Positions 1 to 10,179 of a DNA stretch of 64,000 bases are shown here, piece by piece. A model generated the notes under the pieces. That model did not search any database, had not been told where the DNA came from, and saw only the letters and a list, made by a program, of their open reading frames with translations. Each line of letters opens with the position of its first letter. The first letter of the stretch is position 1. The position numbers and the translations under genes were made by a program. The DNA comes from Phalacrocorax aristotelis (taxonomy: Eukaryota; Chordata; Aves; Suliformes; Phalacrocoracidae), in assembly GCF_949628215.1 (NCBI RefSeq), contig NC_134282.1:6471223-6535222 (forward strand). Direction: 5' to 3'.

Positions 1-1150
1 CCCCTTTCGCCCTTTCTCTCCGCTCCCCCCTCTCTCTTTTAACGGGGGGGTGGGGGGGTGGGGTGCCAGGTGCATGTTGCCTGCTGGTACCCCGTGTAGC
101 TCCCGCGTCAGAAAATGAATGATGCAGCAATTTAATTAGGAAGGAGCGGTGCGTCCATATTGCACCGGTGAAGGAGAGCTTCGGAGGCTGGGAAAGATGG
201 TGCGTGTCCGCGGGCGCGGAGGCAGCGCCCCTGCCCGCGGAGAGCGCCGTCGGGGCGGCGGGAGGCCGCGGGGCCCCCGGGTTCTCCCCCCCGCACCTCC
301 AGCTTTGCCCGTCAACTTTTTGGTACCGAACCGCGGTTCCAGTTAAGTCTCCTCCCGGCCGAGTTACCCCGGGAAGGTGGGGAGTTTGGGTTTAAGGCGA
401 GAGCCGGGAGCGGGGGCGGGCGGTGGGTGCTGCGGGATGCCCCGGGAGGATGAGCGGGCTCCCGCGGAGCGCGCAGCCTCCCGGCCCCGCTGCGCTTGGA
501 GATCCGCGCATATGTGTGCCCGGGGATGGATGTGCGCGGCTGTGCGCGGTGCGGCCGTGTGTGGACGGCGGGGATGCAAGAGGTATGGCGGGGGCCGCCT
601 CCCACGACCCCCCCCACACCCCCACACCCCCCTCCCCGGCGCATCTCGCCGGCCAACTTTCAGCCAGGGGCGAACCCGCGCAAGCCTCCGGCTGCGCCCC
701 CCCTCCGCGGAGCGGCCGCCCCCCCACCCCCTTCCCCGCGCAGCGCCGTTACCTGCCTGCGGCTCCCGGGGCGGGCAGGGGCCGGCCGGCGGCGCTGCCC
801 TTCCGCGGGCGCGGCCCTCCGCCTCCGCGCACACTCCGCGGTGGCGGCTGGAAGGATGCGAAAGGTGCCGGGGTGTCTCCCACGAGGTTTTTTGGCTTTG
901 CCTCCTTGGAGGGCGGGAGGCTGCTGGATCCTGGAGAGGCTGCGAGGCTGGAGCCGCGGCACGGCACCGGGACAGGAGGGAAGAAAGAGGGACAGAGGGA
1001 GAGGAGGACGGGAGGAGGAGGCGCCGGGGGCGCAGGGGAGCGCGGCGGGGGGAGCCGGGGCGGCCGGGCCGGGACACCGCCGCCCCTCTTCGGGCCCGCC
1101 GGGCTGCTCTCCGCCGCAGCCCCGGCAGCTCGGCTGGCGCTTTCAGTCAG
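1..1150 (+). promoter_or_regulatory. SLITRK3: CpG island at the SLITRK3 5' end
   Basis: The first 1.15 kb is strongly GC-rich with very frequent CpG, ending abruptly where the sequence becomes T-rich. It lies just upstream of the splice donor at 2002 that belongs to the non-coding first exon of SLITRK3, so it is the likely promoter island. No TATA box is evident, as is common for CpG-island promoters of neuronal genes. The exact transcription start cannot be placed from sequence. Open frames through this stretch are expected by chance in GC-rich DNA and show no recognisable protein family. Confidence 0.6.
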
Positions 1151-1186
1151 AGCATCTTTGATTTCCTTCAGAGTTGGGCTTTTTTG

Positions 1187-1398
1187 CCTTTTTTTTTTCT
1201 GTCTTTCCTTTTTTTTTTTTTTTTTTTTTTAGAAAGGGGGTGTGTGTAAATTGTGACCCATCCCGGCGGCTTTTTCCTCTCTGATTCTTCTTGGTTTTTT
1301 TTTTTCCTCCCCCATCTGCTCGTTTCCCACTTCCCTTCCTCTCCGCCAACCAGCCCCCTCCTTCCCTCTTTAAAAAAAAAAAAAAAAAAAATTAAAAA
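1187..1398. repeat. Poly-T and poly-A tracts
   Basis: Long T homopolymer runs (about 1190-1230, 1295-1307) and an A run (about 1372-1398) lie between the CpG island and the probable 5' UTR exon. They explain the Lys- and Phe-rich open frames in this stretch, which are not genes. Confidence 0.85.
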
Positions 1399-1548
1399 AA
1401 GGCAGGGGAAAAAAAATGTATAGTCAGGGCTTCCCAAATGCGCGCCCCCGACCTGGTGCCAAGCGCGCCCCCTTCATTTGTTCCCCTTCTTGAAGCTCAT
1501 TTTCATGACGTGGAAAAGCCTGATCCAGGGCAACAACACCACCGCACA

Positions 1549-1596
1549 GCCAGGCACACGCACACACCCAGGCACACGCACACACCCGCACACAGA
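1549..1596. repeat. CA-rich short tandem repeat
   Basis: A unit of about 18 bp built from CACACG and CCAGG occurs twice in tandem, followed by a partial CACAC run. It is simple-sequence DNA within the presumed SLITRK3 5' UTR or promoter. Confidence 0.7.
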
Positions 1597-1699
1597 AGGA
1601 GAGAAGCCCGCGATCCTCCGCCGCGCCCCAGCCCTCCCGCTCCGCGCTGCCGGTGCCCGGCGAAGGCGGCGGCGGCGGCGCTGGAGCCTGCAGCAGCCC

Positions 1700-2001
1700 C
1701 TCTCCTCTCCTCCCTCCTCCATTGAGTGTGCCAAACAGCAGCTCTGCATCCTAAAGAAGATCATTGAGGGGCTCATTGCATTCCCAGCACGTCTCAGGCT
1801 TGCTTCTTTTTTTTTTCTTTTTTTTTTTTCCTTTTGCCTCAGCTTCAGCAGGAGTAGAGAGAGAGGGAGAGAGAGAGACACAGAGAGGGAGAGACAGAGA
1901 GAAACCAGCAATCTTTAAACTCGAGCTTTTTTTTCCCCCCTTCCCCTCTTTTTTTTTTTTTTTTTTTGGTAACGATGTGCTAAAATCTCTCCTGCAAACC
2001 G
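1700..2001 (+). other. SLITRK3: Probable 3' part of SLITRK3 non-coding exon 1
   Basis: A near-consensus splice donor (CCG followed by GTAAGT, exon end 2001) precedes the coding exon of SLITRK3. Mammalian SLITRK3 has a non-coding first exon followed by one large coding exon, so this donor is the natural partner of the acceptor at 3645-3646. The start given here is nominal, because the 5' end of the exon is not visible. Other donor-like GTAAGT sites (2705) and an acceptor-like site after a T-tract (2116-2117) could give alternative 5' UTR exons. Confidence 0.5.
1801..1970. repeat. T-tract / GA-repeat / T-tract block
   Basis: A T-rich run (about 1806-1830), a GAGA/CAGAGA purine run (about 1855-1905) and another T-rich run (about 1927-1968) follow one another. 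The GA block is a typical binding context for GAGA-type factors, but no function can be claimed from sequence. It lies immediately 5' of the splice donor at 2002. Confidence 0.75.
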
Positions 2002-3646
2002 GTAAGTACAACCTTTCTGGATCCTTTTGTTTCCGCCTAGGGTCAAAGACACCCCCTCTTCCAAAAAGAAGATATAATAATCCTCTTTATTTATTTTTTT
2101 TTTATTTTTTATTACAGCCCTTGCAGAAGAGAAAGAACTTAAGTGGCTAATATTTTGCAAAGGAGACAGAGAGACTGATACTGCAATATAGCTCTCATCT
2201 CTCTCCCTTCTTCCCAATTAGATGCTGATTTTAATTGCAGAGGGTATTTCTCTTTTCATGCTTTCAACCGTCTCCTCTTTCCCACAGGGGAGGGTTTCAT
2301 TTGCAAGTTGATCCTAAGGATTTCTGTTCCTCTGGCATTTCTCTCCCCTAAATGCATCTTTCTGCTCTTAAGTTTGCGGATGGGGGGCAACATTTTCTAG
2401 TTCTTACACGAGGAAGGCAAAAAGGACCTTTTCTATTGAAAGATTAAGACTAAAGGCAACGATCGCTCCGAATAATTCTAATGGGCGTTTCAGTGATTCA
2501 AGGAAGGCTGCATCACCGCCGTTATTATTACCATCCTTAGCGTTTCTCTGTGCCCGTACGTTTAAAATATCTGGTGAAAGGAAGGGTGAAACCATATGTT
2601 GAAGGAGCTGCATCTCATTAGTACAGTATTATTTTCACCTGATTGGAGAAGAATGGTGTCTTCATTCAGAAGCGTATATAGTAGGATAGATAATTTATCG
2701 GCTGGTAAGTGTCAAGGTATTTTTTTTAATTCCACTTTCAGCTTTTTAACCGGGTCTCCTGCTTGGTCCTGGGGGCGCAAAATACCCTAATCCAAGGCAG
2801 GCTGAGCGTTTCAATCCTAGGTGCCTCTTTAGCTGTCACTTCCCTTTAGATCTGCTGATCGCATGGGCATGTGCTTTAGAAAGATTAATCATCTCTAAAT
2901 GCTTTAATCAGCTAAAATGACTAATATGTGGTGTGTGTTTATCTGATAATATACCAGTTGCATTAATTCACCAGCGCGTTTGAAAGGGGAAGATTTTCTC
3001 TTAAATCAGGGTGGTTAACCATTTACTCTGTTAAAGATATTGTGGGGATTTCTGAAGGGAACCGTTTCGCCAGGGACATCAGCAAACCCTGCACATTCCT
3101 TTGAACTTAGTATGGAATATATCGAGCCGGGAGGGAGAGACATTCAAGGGCTGAGATTTGATAACTTTGAGAGTTTGCATGCATGAAAGATGTAGTGCGA
3201 CACTGGAGAAATCTGCCCACTGGTATTTCCCCCCGTAGTCAGCACGGGCTAAGGTGGCTACAAAGCTGAAATTGCAACCAAGTATGAAAGACGTGTAGTC
3301 CTAAACACCGGTCCTACGGCGGAAAATATGTAAAGACGCAACTCATTCAGTGTGCGTGCTCGTGTTGCTGTGTGGTCTGCATGTGCTGTCCTCTTTATAG
3401 GTGGCATTCACCAACGGGGGGGGATAAGGGAGGCTGGTATCGCGTGATTAAACCTTCTATCATCTCTTAAGTGTACATCAGGGCAAGGCTCGCCCATCCA
3501 GCACCCCTAGAGTTGGTTCTGAACGCCTGCCCAACAATCGCTGAACTTTCCAGGAGCCTAACACACGAGTCTAGCAGGTAGGGGCTTAGTGAAAAGAGCG
3601 GGGCAGGACAGGAATACTGAAATATGCGTTTTTCTTCCCGTTGCAG
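2002..3646 (+). other. SLITRK3: SLITRK3 5' UTR intron
   Basis: The interval runs from a GTAAGT donor (2002) to a pyrimidine-rich acceptor ending in TTGCAG (3641-3646), directly upstream of the coding exon. It is AT-rich with no coding signal; short open frames inside have no recognisable similarity. An exon start at 3647 leaves an 18-base leader before the first in-frame ATG. Confidence 0.6.
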
Positions 3647-3664
3647 TTTTGTAAACATCAACAT

Positions 3665-5806
3665 ATGATGAAAACTTCCACGGCAGAGACGCTTCATAAA
3701 GGAAGGATGTTGTGGATAATTCTTCTAAGCACAATTGCTCTAGCATGGACTACACCAATTCCCTTGATAGAGGACTCGGAGGAACTCGATGAGCCCTGCT
3801 TTGATCCATGTTACTGTGAAGTGAAGGAGAGCCTTTTCCATATACATTGTGACAACAAAGGATTTATAAATATTAGTCAGATAACAGAGTCGTGGTCGAG
3901 ACCTTTTAAACTTTACCTGCAGAGGAATTCCATGAGGAAATTGTACACCAACAGTTTTCTTCACTTGAACAACGCTGTGTCTATTAACCTTGGGAACAAT
4001 GCACTGCAGGACATTCAGACAGGGGCTTTTAACGGGCTCCGAGTTCTGAAGAGGTTGTATTTGCACGAAAACAAATTGGACATTTTCCGAAATGACACTT
4101 TCCTGGGTTTGGAAAGTCTGGAATATCTGCAGGCAGATTACAATGTCATTAAACGGATTGAAAGCGGGGCGTTTCGAAACCTAAGTAAATTGAGGGTCCT
4201 TATCCTAAATGACAATCTTATCCCCATGCTTCCCACCAACTTATTTAAGTCCGTGTCCTTAACCCACCTGGACTTGCGGGGGAACCGGCTAAAAGTCCTT
4301 TCGTACCGCGGGATGTTGGACCACATTGGAAGGAGCCTGATGGAGATCCAGCTGGAGGAGAACCCGTGGAACTGTACGTGCGAGATCGTGCAGCTGAAGA
4401 GCTGGCTGGAGCGCATCCCCTACACTGCCCTGGTGGGGGACATCACCTGCGAGACCCCCTTCCACTTCCACGGGAAGGACCTGCGGGAAATCAAAAGAAG
4501 TAAGCTCTGTCCCATGCTGTCCGACTCCGAGGTGGAAGCCAGCCTGGGCATCCCCCAGCTGTCGTCCAGCAAGGAGAACGCGTGGCCTACGAAGCCTTCC
4601 TCCATGCTGTCCTCCTTCCATTTCACCGCTTCCTCTGTTGAGTACAAAACATCCAATAAGCAGCCCAAACCCACCAAGCAGCCCAGGGCGCCCCGGCCTC
4701 CCCCGACGTCCCGCGGCCTGTACCCCGGGCCGAACCAACCGCCCGTGGCTGCCTACCAGACCCGGCCCCCCATCCCCATCATCTGCCCTACCGGGTGCTC
4801 TTGCAGTTTGCACATCAACGACCTGGGCCTGACGGTCAACTGCAAGGAGCGAGGGTTTCACAACATCTCCGAGCTCCTGCCCAGGCCCTTGAACGCCAAG
4901 AAGCTGTACTTGAGCGGGAATTTGATCCAGAAAATCTACCGCTCCGATTTCTGGAATTTTTCCTCCTTGGATCTCTTACACCTGGGGAACAACCGGATCT
5001 CCTACGTGCAGGATGGGGCTTTTATCAACCTGCCGAATCTCAAGAGCCTGTACCTGAACGGCAACGACATCGAGCGGCTCACCCCGGGCATGTTCCGGGG
5101 CCTGCAGAGTTTGCATTACCTGTACTTCGAGTACAACCTGATCAGGGAAATCCAGCCGGCGGCCTTCAGCCTCATGCCCAACCTGAAGCTGCTCTTCCTC
5201 AACGACAACTTGCTCCGCACCCTGCCCACCGACGCCTTCGCCGGCACCTCCCTGGCCCGCCTCAACCTGCGCAACAACCACTTCTTGGCGCTGCCGGTGG
5301 CCGGGGTGTTGGAACACCTCCACGCCATCGTCCAGATCGACCTGAAGCTCAACCCTTGGGACTGCACCTGCGAGCTGGTGCCGCTGAAGCAGTGGCTGGA
5401 GGCGCTCAGCTCCGTCAGCGTGGTGGGCGAGGTGCTGTGCGCCAGCCCCGAGCGCCTGGCCCGCCGCGACCTCCGCGCCCTGGAGCTGGCGGCCCTCTGC
5501 CCCGCCGCCCTGCGCCCCGCCGCCGCCGCCGCCGCCGCCGCCTCGCCCCCCGCCGCCGCCGCCCCTCCGCCGCCCTCCGCCACCGGCGCCGCCGCCTACG
5601 AGCTGCCCCCGGCCGCCGCCGCCGTGCCGCTCTCCGTCCTCATCCTCAGCCTCCTCGTTCTCTTCTTCTCCGCCGTCCTGGTGGCCGCCGGGCTTTTCGC
5701 CTTCGTGCTGCGGCGTCGCCGGCGGAAGCTGCCGTTCCGCGGCCCGCGGGCGGAGGCGGCCGACCTGGGCGGCGTGCCCCTGCGCTGCCCGCGGCTCTTC
5801 GAGGAG

Positions 5807-5841
<35 letters not shown>

Positions 5842-6517
5842 GGGCGGCGGGGAGCGCTCCCCGGAGAAGGCGCCCCCGGCGGGCCACGTCTACGACTACA
5901 TCCCGCACCCGGTGACCCAGATGTGCAACAACCCCATCTACAAGCCGCGGGAGGAGGAGGAGGAGGAGGCGGCGGCGGGAGGCGGCGGGGAGGCGGCCGA
6001 GCTGCTGCGGGGCGGCGGCGAACGTTTCGCCCACGCCGCCGCCGCCGCCGCCGCCGCGCAGGAGCCGGGCAGCAACTACCGCACGTTGCTGGAGAAGGAG
6101 CAGGAGTGGAGCCTGGCCGTCTCCAGCTCGCAGCTCAACACCATCGTGGCCGTGCACCCCCAGCACCCCGCGGGCGGCGGGCTGGCGGCGGGCGGCGGCG
6201 GGCTCGGGGGGGCGGTGGCGGCGGCGGCGGGAGGCGCCCCGCGGGACCGCGACCGCCCCCCGCCCTGCGCCGTGGGTTTCGTGGACTGCCTGTACGGCAC
6301 CGTGCCCAAGCTGAAGGAACTGCACGTCCACCCCCCTGGCATGCAATACCCGGACCTCCAGCAGGACGCCAGGCTCAAAGAAACCCTCCTCTTCGCGGCC
6401 GGCAAGGGCTTCTCAGACCACCAAACCCCCACAAGCGAATACCTCGAGTTAAGGGCCAAACTCCAAACAAAGCCGGATTACCTCGAAGTCCTGGAGAAGA
6501 CCACGTACCGGTTCTGA
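3665..6517 (+). CDS. SLITRK3: SLIT and NTRK-like protein 3
   Basis: Type I membrane adhesion protein of the postsynaptic side. In mammals SLITRK3 binds presynaptic PTP-delta and drives inhibitory synapse formation. The 950-residue frame matches SLITRK3 end to end: signal sequence around 15-30 (WIILLSTIALAW), first LRRNT cysteines near 45-61, six or so LRRs, LRRCT at NPWNCTC (233), a proline-rich linker, second LRRNT (CPTGCSC, 374), second LRR block, LRRCT at NPWDCTC (563), one TM helix about 654-682, then RRRRRK and a Tyr-bearing tail ending TTYRF. The human protein is 977 residues. The ATG at 3665 is the first in-frame start; the adjacent ATG at 3668 has A at -3 and aligns with the mammalian start, so either may be used. 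It is a single coding exon with acceptor at 3645-3646. Poly-Ala and poly-Gly runs flank the TM and are much longer than in human. There is no frameshift or premature stop. Confidence 0.97.
5512..6060 (+). repeat. SLITRK3: GCC/GGC trinucleotide runs inside SLITRK3
   Basis: In-frame GCC runs encode polyalanine on the extracellular side of the TM (about 5516-5620). A GGC run encodes about 15 consecutive glycines in the cytoplasmic tail (about 5807-5851). Further GAG, GGC and GCC runs lie at 5949-6058. They keep the frame open on both strands, which produces a long antisense open frame here that is not a gene. Confidence 0.85.
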
Positions 6518-7342
6518 CCGCCGCCCCGCCGCCCGCCCCGGCACCGCCGCATGCGAGTAGAGGATACAGCTGTGTGCTCTCCCCCGCCAGATGTGCGCGC
6601 TGCGGGGAAGGGCCGTTCTCAGATCATTAATCGATGAAGTGCCTTCGCAGACTTTTGCCAGCAGATGTTACTCAATCATTATTTTTTATACTGAAACTGA
6701 GACTTTGACTGTGCCATGTCTAAGGTATATTATTATTATTATTATTATTATCGGGGATCTTTGTATTGATCCTGATTAAGTAAATTCTATGTGTGTCTCT
6801 CTCTTTTTTCTTTTATTTTTCTTTTTTCTTTTATTTTCTTTCCTGTTGTTTCTTTTTTTTTTTTTCCGTTGCACTAAACTTCCTTTATATTTTCCCTTGG
6901 AGGGGAGGGAAGATGGCATTTTGTGGCTTGCTTTCTTCTTGCCCATCATGGCACAGATTCTGTACATTTATTTAAAAAAAAAAATGCAAAGAAGCAAACG
7001 AGCGCAGTTTGCTGCATGCCTGGAAACTGCAAGAGGGAAGGGAGGGGAGGGTCTTGCTCGAATGTCTCACTCTTGTCTCTCTCCCTCCCTCGCACGCACA
7101 CGCTCACCCTCATCCTCACCGCCACCCTCGCCGCCAGCCCGGCCCCTCCGCGCAGCGCCCGCGGCCGCGCAGGGCGGGAGCGGGGTGCCGCTGCCCGCGG
7201 AGGGGAATCCCCGTGGGCTGGGGGGAGCCCCCCGGAGCCGAGCAGCCCGAAGGATGTACCAACGGGGCGCACACACTTAGGGGATGCTCAGTGACACTTC
7301 GTCATGACGCCATGGTTTTTTGGAGGACATCCGCACTTTCCT

Positions 7343-7348
7343 AATAAA
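7343..7348 (+). terminator. SLITRK3: Proximal poly(A) signal AATAAA
   Basis: Canonical hexamer embedded in the 14-mer CTTTCCTAATAAAA (7336-7349), which recurs exactly at the distal signal. It would give a 3' UTR of about 0.85 kb. Confidence 0.45.
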
Positions 7349-7589
7349 AGCAACATGCAAATATATAGAAAAAGGAAAAAAAAAAAAAAGGCAAGCTACT
7401 GGGCACCTATCACTAACAGCTTTGTAGGAAGCACTTTTAATGTTTTCTCTCATACACACATATACGCACACGCACACACACACAAAGGTACAACAATGTG
7501 CATATATTTATTCTGTAATTTCAAGTGAATATAAATTGTAAAGGTAATGTTTAATCATTGTACAGTGATGCGTCTGGTATAGCTTTCCT

Positions 7590-7595
7590 AATAAA
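7590..7595 (+). terminator. SLITRK3: Distal poly(A) signal AATAAA
   Basis: Second canonical hexamer, at the end of a conserved-looking AT-rich block and followed by a TA microsatellite. It has the same 14-base context as the proximal signal, suggesting alternative polyadenylation or an old small duplication. Confidence 0.5.
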
Positions 7596-7609
7596 ACGTT
7601 TTGAAAAAA

Positions 7610-7652
7610 ATGCATATATATATATATATACACCCATATATATATATATAGG
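7610..7652. repeat. TA dinucleotide microsatellite
   Basis: Two runs of alternating TA separated by CACCCA. It lies just past the distal poly(A) signal of SLITRK3. Confidence 0.85.
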
Positions 7653-7959
7653 AATACAAAGCTTGAACGTGAAACTTCAGCTTCCCCCTACTGAGATTTC
7701 CTTCCCCCACCTTAACCTTGAAAGTTATTTTATTAATAACAGTTCAATGCACTGTGATGTTAGCAGAGGAAAAAAGAAAAAAAGAAAAAAAGAAACAAAA
7801 ACCAAACCCTGTACGGCTTCTCTTGCCAAGATACCACCCGAGACTTTAAAAAAATCCGGTTTACAATCTCTGTTCCCACGTCGCACTGTACTTATGGCGG
7901 TTCCCGTGTATTTAAAAATAGGCAGCGAAATTAAGATCGCGTCCTCGAGTGGCGTTCCT

Positions 7960-8520
7960 CGCAGGTTCTCCTGCCTGCTGGGAGCAGGGCAGGCATTGCT
8001 GAGGAGGTTCCTCGTCTTCGCAGCGAGCAGTCGGGGGTGGGGGGGAGGAAATCAAAGCGCATCTCAATTTTGGAAAAGGGGTGAAGCCACCTGGAAAAGG
8101 ATCCCAAGGGCTTCGAGCACCCGGCCCTCTCCCCCGCGCCGGGGCGGCGCCGCTCCTGCCGCCCCGGCGCGGCCGTTTGCTCCTCGCTGAAACCGGAGCG
8201 AGACCAAAGACGATGGGATTTCCCTGCCCGGGAAGGTCCCGGTTGGTATCTTGTGTCCCCGTTGGTGCCGCGGCCCCGGCGGCCCCGGGCCGGTGGCGGC
8301 GGCGAGTGGCTCGGCGCGGCCGCCAGGTGGCGCCGCAGCTCCAGCGCTGGCGGCCGCGGCGCGGCGGAAGCGCGGGGAGGCCCCGAGGCCTCCGGGCCCG
8401 CTCCCGCACCGCTCCCGGCCCGGCCCCGCTCAGGGCCCCGCTCCCGGCCCCCGCCTGCCCCGCTGAATGTACCCCCCGGGTGCCTTAAACCGGGGCAGGC
8501 GGGGCCGCGAAGCGGAGAGC
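7960..8520. promoter_or_regulatory. CpG island downstream of SLITRK3
   Basis: A compact GC-rich, CpG-dense block about 0.4 kb past the SLITRK3 poly(A) site, bordered on both sides by AT-rich DNA. Open frames in it are low-complexity Ala/Arg/Pro translations without a recognisable domain. It contains a near-perfect CTCF core. It may be an insulator, an enhancer island, or the promoter of an unannotated non-coding transcript. Confidence 0.6.
8320..8333 (+). promoter_or_regulatory. CTCF core motif
   Basis: CCGCCAGGTGGCGC matches the vertebrate CTCF core CCASYAGRKGGCRS at 13 of 14 positions. It lies between a neuronal gene and an intestinal gene, where a domain boundary would make sense. Binding is inferred from the motif only. 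Confidence 0.5.
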
Positions 8521-10151
8521 CCTAAGCCAGGTGCCTGTGGCGCCAAGGTGTTACCCCAAAAAGAGCTCCAGATACAGAATTTTATACAGAAATATAAAAT
8601 ATATCTATAACTATCATTTGTCTTAACGGAACAGCGGTAACGGCATACAAAGGCAACCCCCAGGGCACTTCTGGCCGTTGGGGCGCTGGGGCTCTCACCT
8701 GTGGAGCGGGGCAGGGGCTGTGGCACCTCACAGGGCGCTGCCACCTCAGGCCCAGCGGTCCTGCCCTCCGCCTGGGGAGCAGCGCGATTTCACCCAGCAC
8801 AATGCATTTTAATGGAGATAAGACCACGAATGCTTGTTTTCACCCCAAGTGTGGCTATTTATAGCTTCAGCGAGTACGCTTATTGCAGGCTTTTTTTGTC
8901 AGTGTGTCTTGGAGAGGCATCTGGGTGCGACAGCAGTAATTTCCTGAGCCTTGGTAGTAGCTGAATGTGCTTTGAGATGGAGGGATGGCTCCAAGTGTCT
9001 GTAAATCTATCATCGGCTCCATAATATTACTAAAAATATTATGCATTTGAATTTCCCAGATTCCTCTGTTGAGTTGTTAGTGTTTTATTTCTACTGCCTT
9101 CTGCTCTAATCCATCGGGGTTTGTTCATTTGGTTCTTGTTTTGTCTTGTTTTGTTTTTTAATGGATGGTAGAAGAGCATGCACGCGTTAAAAGTAATAAA
9201 CATCAAAGTGCAAAGGCCAGGTCCTTCTTATGATAACCATAATAATGACATTGATAAGACTACATGCAAGTAATGCGTGGAGCTATATAAATCAGGTTAA
9301 AGTACAAGCCCTAGCAAGAGTGGTTCTGTATACGTTTGGCAATGTCATCAAACCCCCAGGTGTTCATACTTGTATCCAAATATAGTGAAGCCAGTTGCAA
9401 ATAATGTTTATATTTTAATTAAACTGCAGAAAGGCAAGAGAATTTCAACATAACGATAGGTAGTAATCTCACCCGCGAATGGTGAGGAAATCCATTTATT
9501 CAGTGGAAATAAATTTGTTCTATGAGAATGATATTTTGTATTAAAAGGATAATTTTTTGGCTTACATTGAGTTATTTTTCTTTCCTTGTGTAGGAAACTT
9601 CCTTTTCCTTGTGTACGGGAATCATTTGGGGATGATTTGCTCTGGAAGTGTTGACAAATAATATTTAACTGTGATGTCTAATGTGTGTTATGATGACTTC
9701 TGTTTTGCTGTTTCATCGTGTTGAGCTGAGGCTGAGGGGGTGGGAGCATTACTTTCCACTGCAGGAAACAAAAATAGATCCATCATCTCTGATCTGTGAT
9801 GGGTGACTCTTTACATGCTTCTACCTGCGTTATTCCTAATTAATAGGGAGTATTAATGATAGTTATATCATTATCAGCATTATTATTGGTAGCATTAATA
9901 ATATGGGGAAGGAATCAAATAAAGTCAAATGATCTGCATTTACATTGGAGCTGTTTGATGGGATACTATTTTAAATAAATATTTTTTTAGCTTATTTCAT
10001 TATTGTACAATGCGTAGCTGGTATCGGCTTCAACAGTTCAGCTTGTGGCGATTCTCAGAACCTGGCAGTAACTCTTTCATCATGTATTTGTTTTATTCAT
10101 TCATGGGCTATATTGAAATTCTTCCTACAGGTGGGAAAAAAAAAAGGCCAG

Positions 10152-10179
10152 GTAAGTCCTGGTCGTAGCCAGGACTTAC
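10152..10179. repeat. Perfect 11-bp hairpin
   Basis: GTAAGTCCTGG (10152-10162) and its exact reverse complement (10169-10179) flank a 6-base loop. It sits after an A-rich tract. Confidence 0.7.

Larger units (their letters stand above)
6518..7615 (+). other. SLITRK3: SLITRK3 3' UTR
   Basis: The non-coding stretch after the SLITRK3 stop runs to the second of two AATAAA signals. It contains a TTA microsatellite (about 6725-6751), a T/C-rich tract (6800-6866), a short GC-rich patch (7080-7250) and a CA run (7452-7485). The end is taken about 20 bases past the distal poly(A) signal; no cleavage site can be seen directly. Confidence 0.55.

Noticed and set aside
364..1249. Open frames of 200-290 codons on both strands in the first CpG island
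   Set aside because: Stop codons are rare in such GC-rich DNA. The translations are Arg/Pro/Gly-rich with no similarity, and run into poly-T and poly-A tracts.
3641..3664. TTG at 3641 as the start of SLITRK3
   Set aside because: It lies in the splice acceptor (TTGCAG); the eight extra residues are not in SLITRK3 orthologs, and ATG codons follow at 3665 and 3668.
4976..6346. Long antisense open frame (about 456 codons) opposite SLITRK3
   Set aside because: It mirrors the GC-rich, low-complexity codons of SLITRK3; the product is repetitive His/Gly/Arg/Ala sequence without domains, and the sense frame is a clear ortholog.
4795..6630. 611-codon frame overlapping SLITRK3 on the same strand
   Set aside because: It is the +1 shadow of the SLITRK3 frame, rich in Arg, Pro and Gly from GCC/GGC runs, with no recognisable domain.
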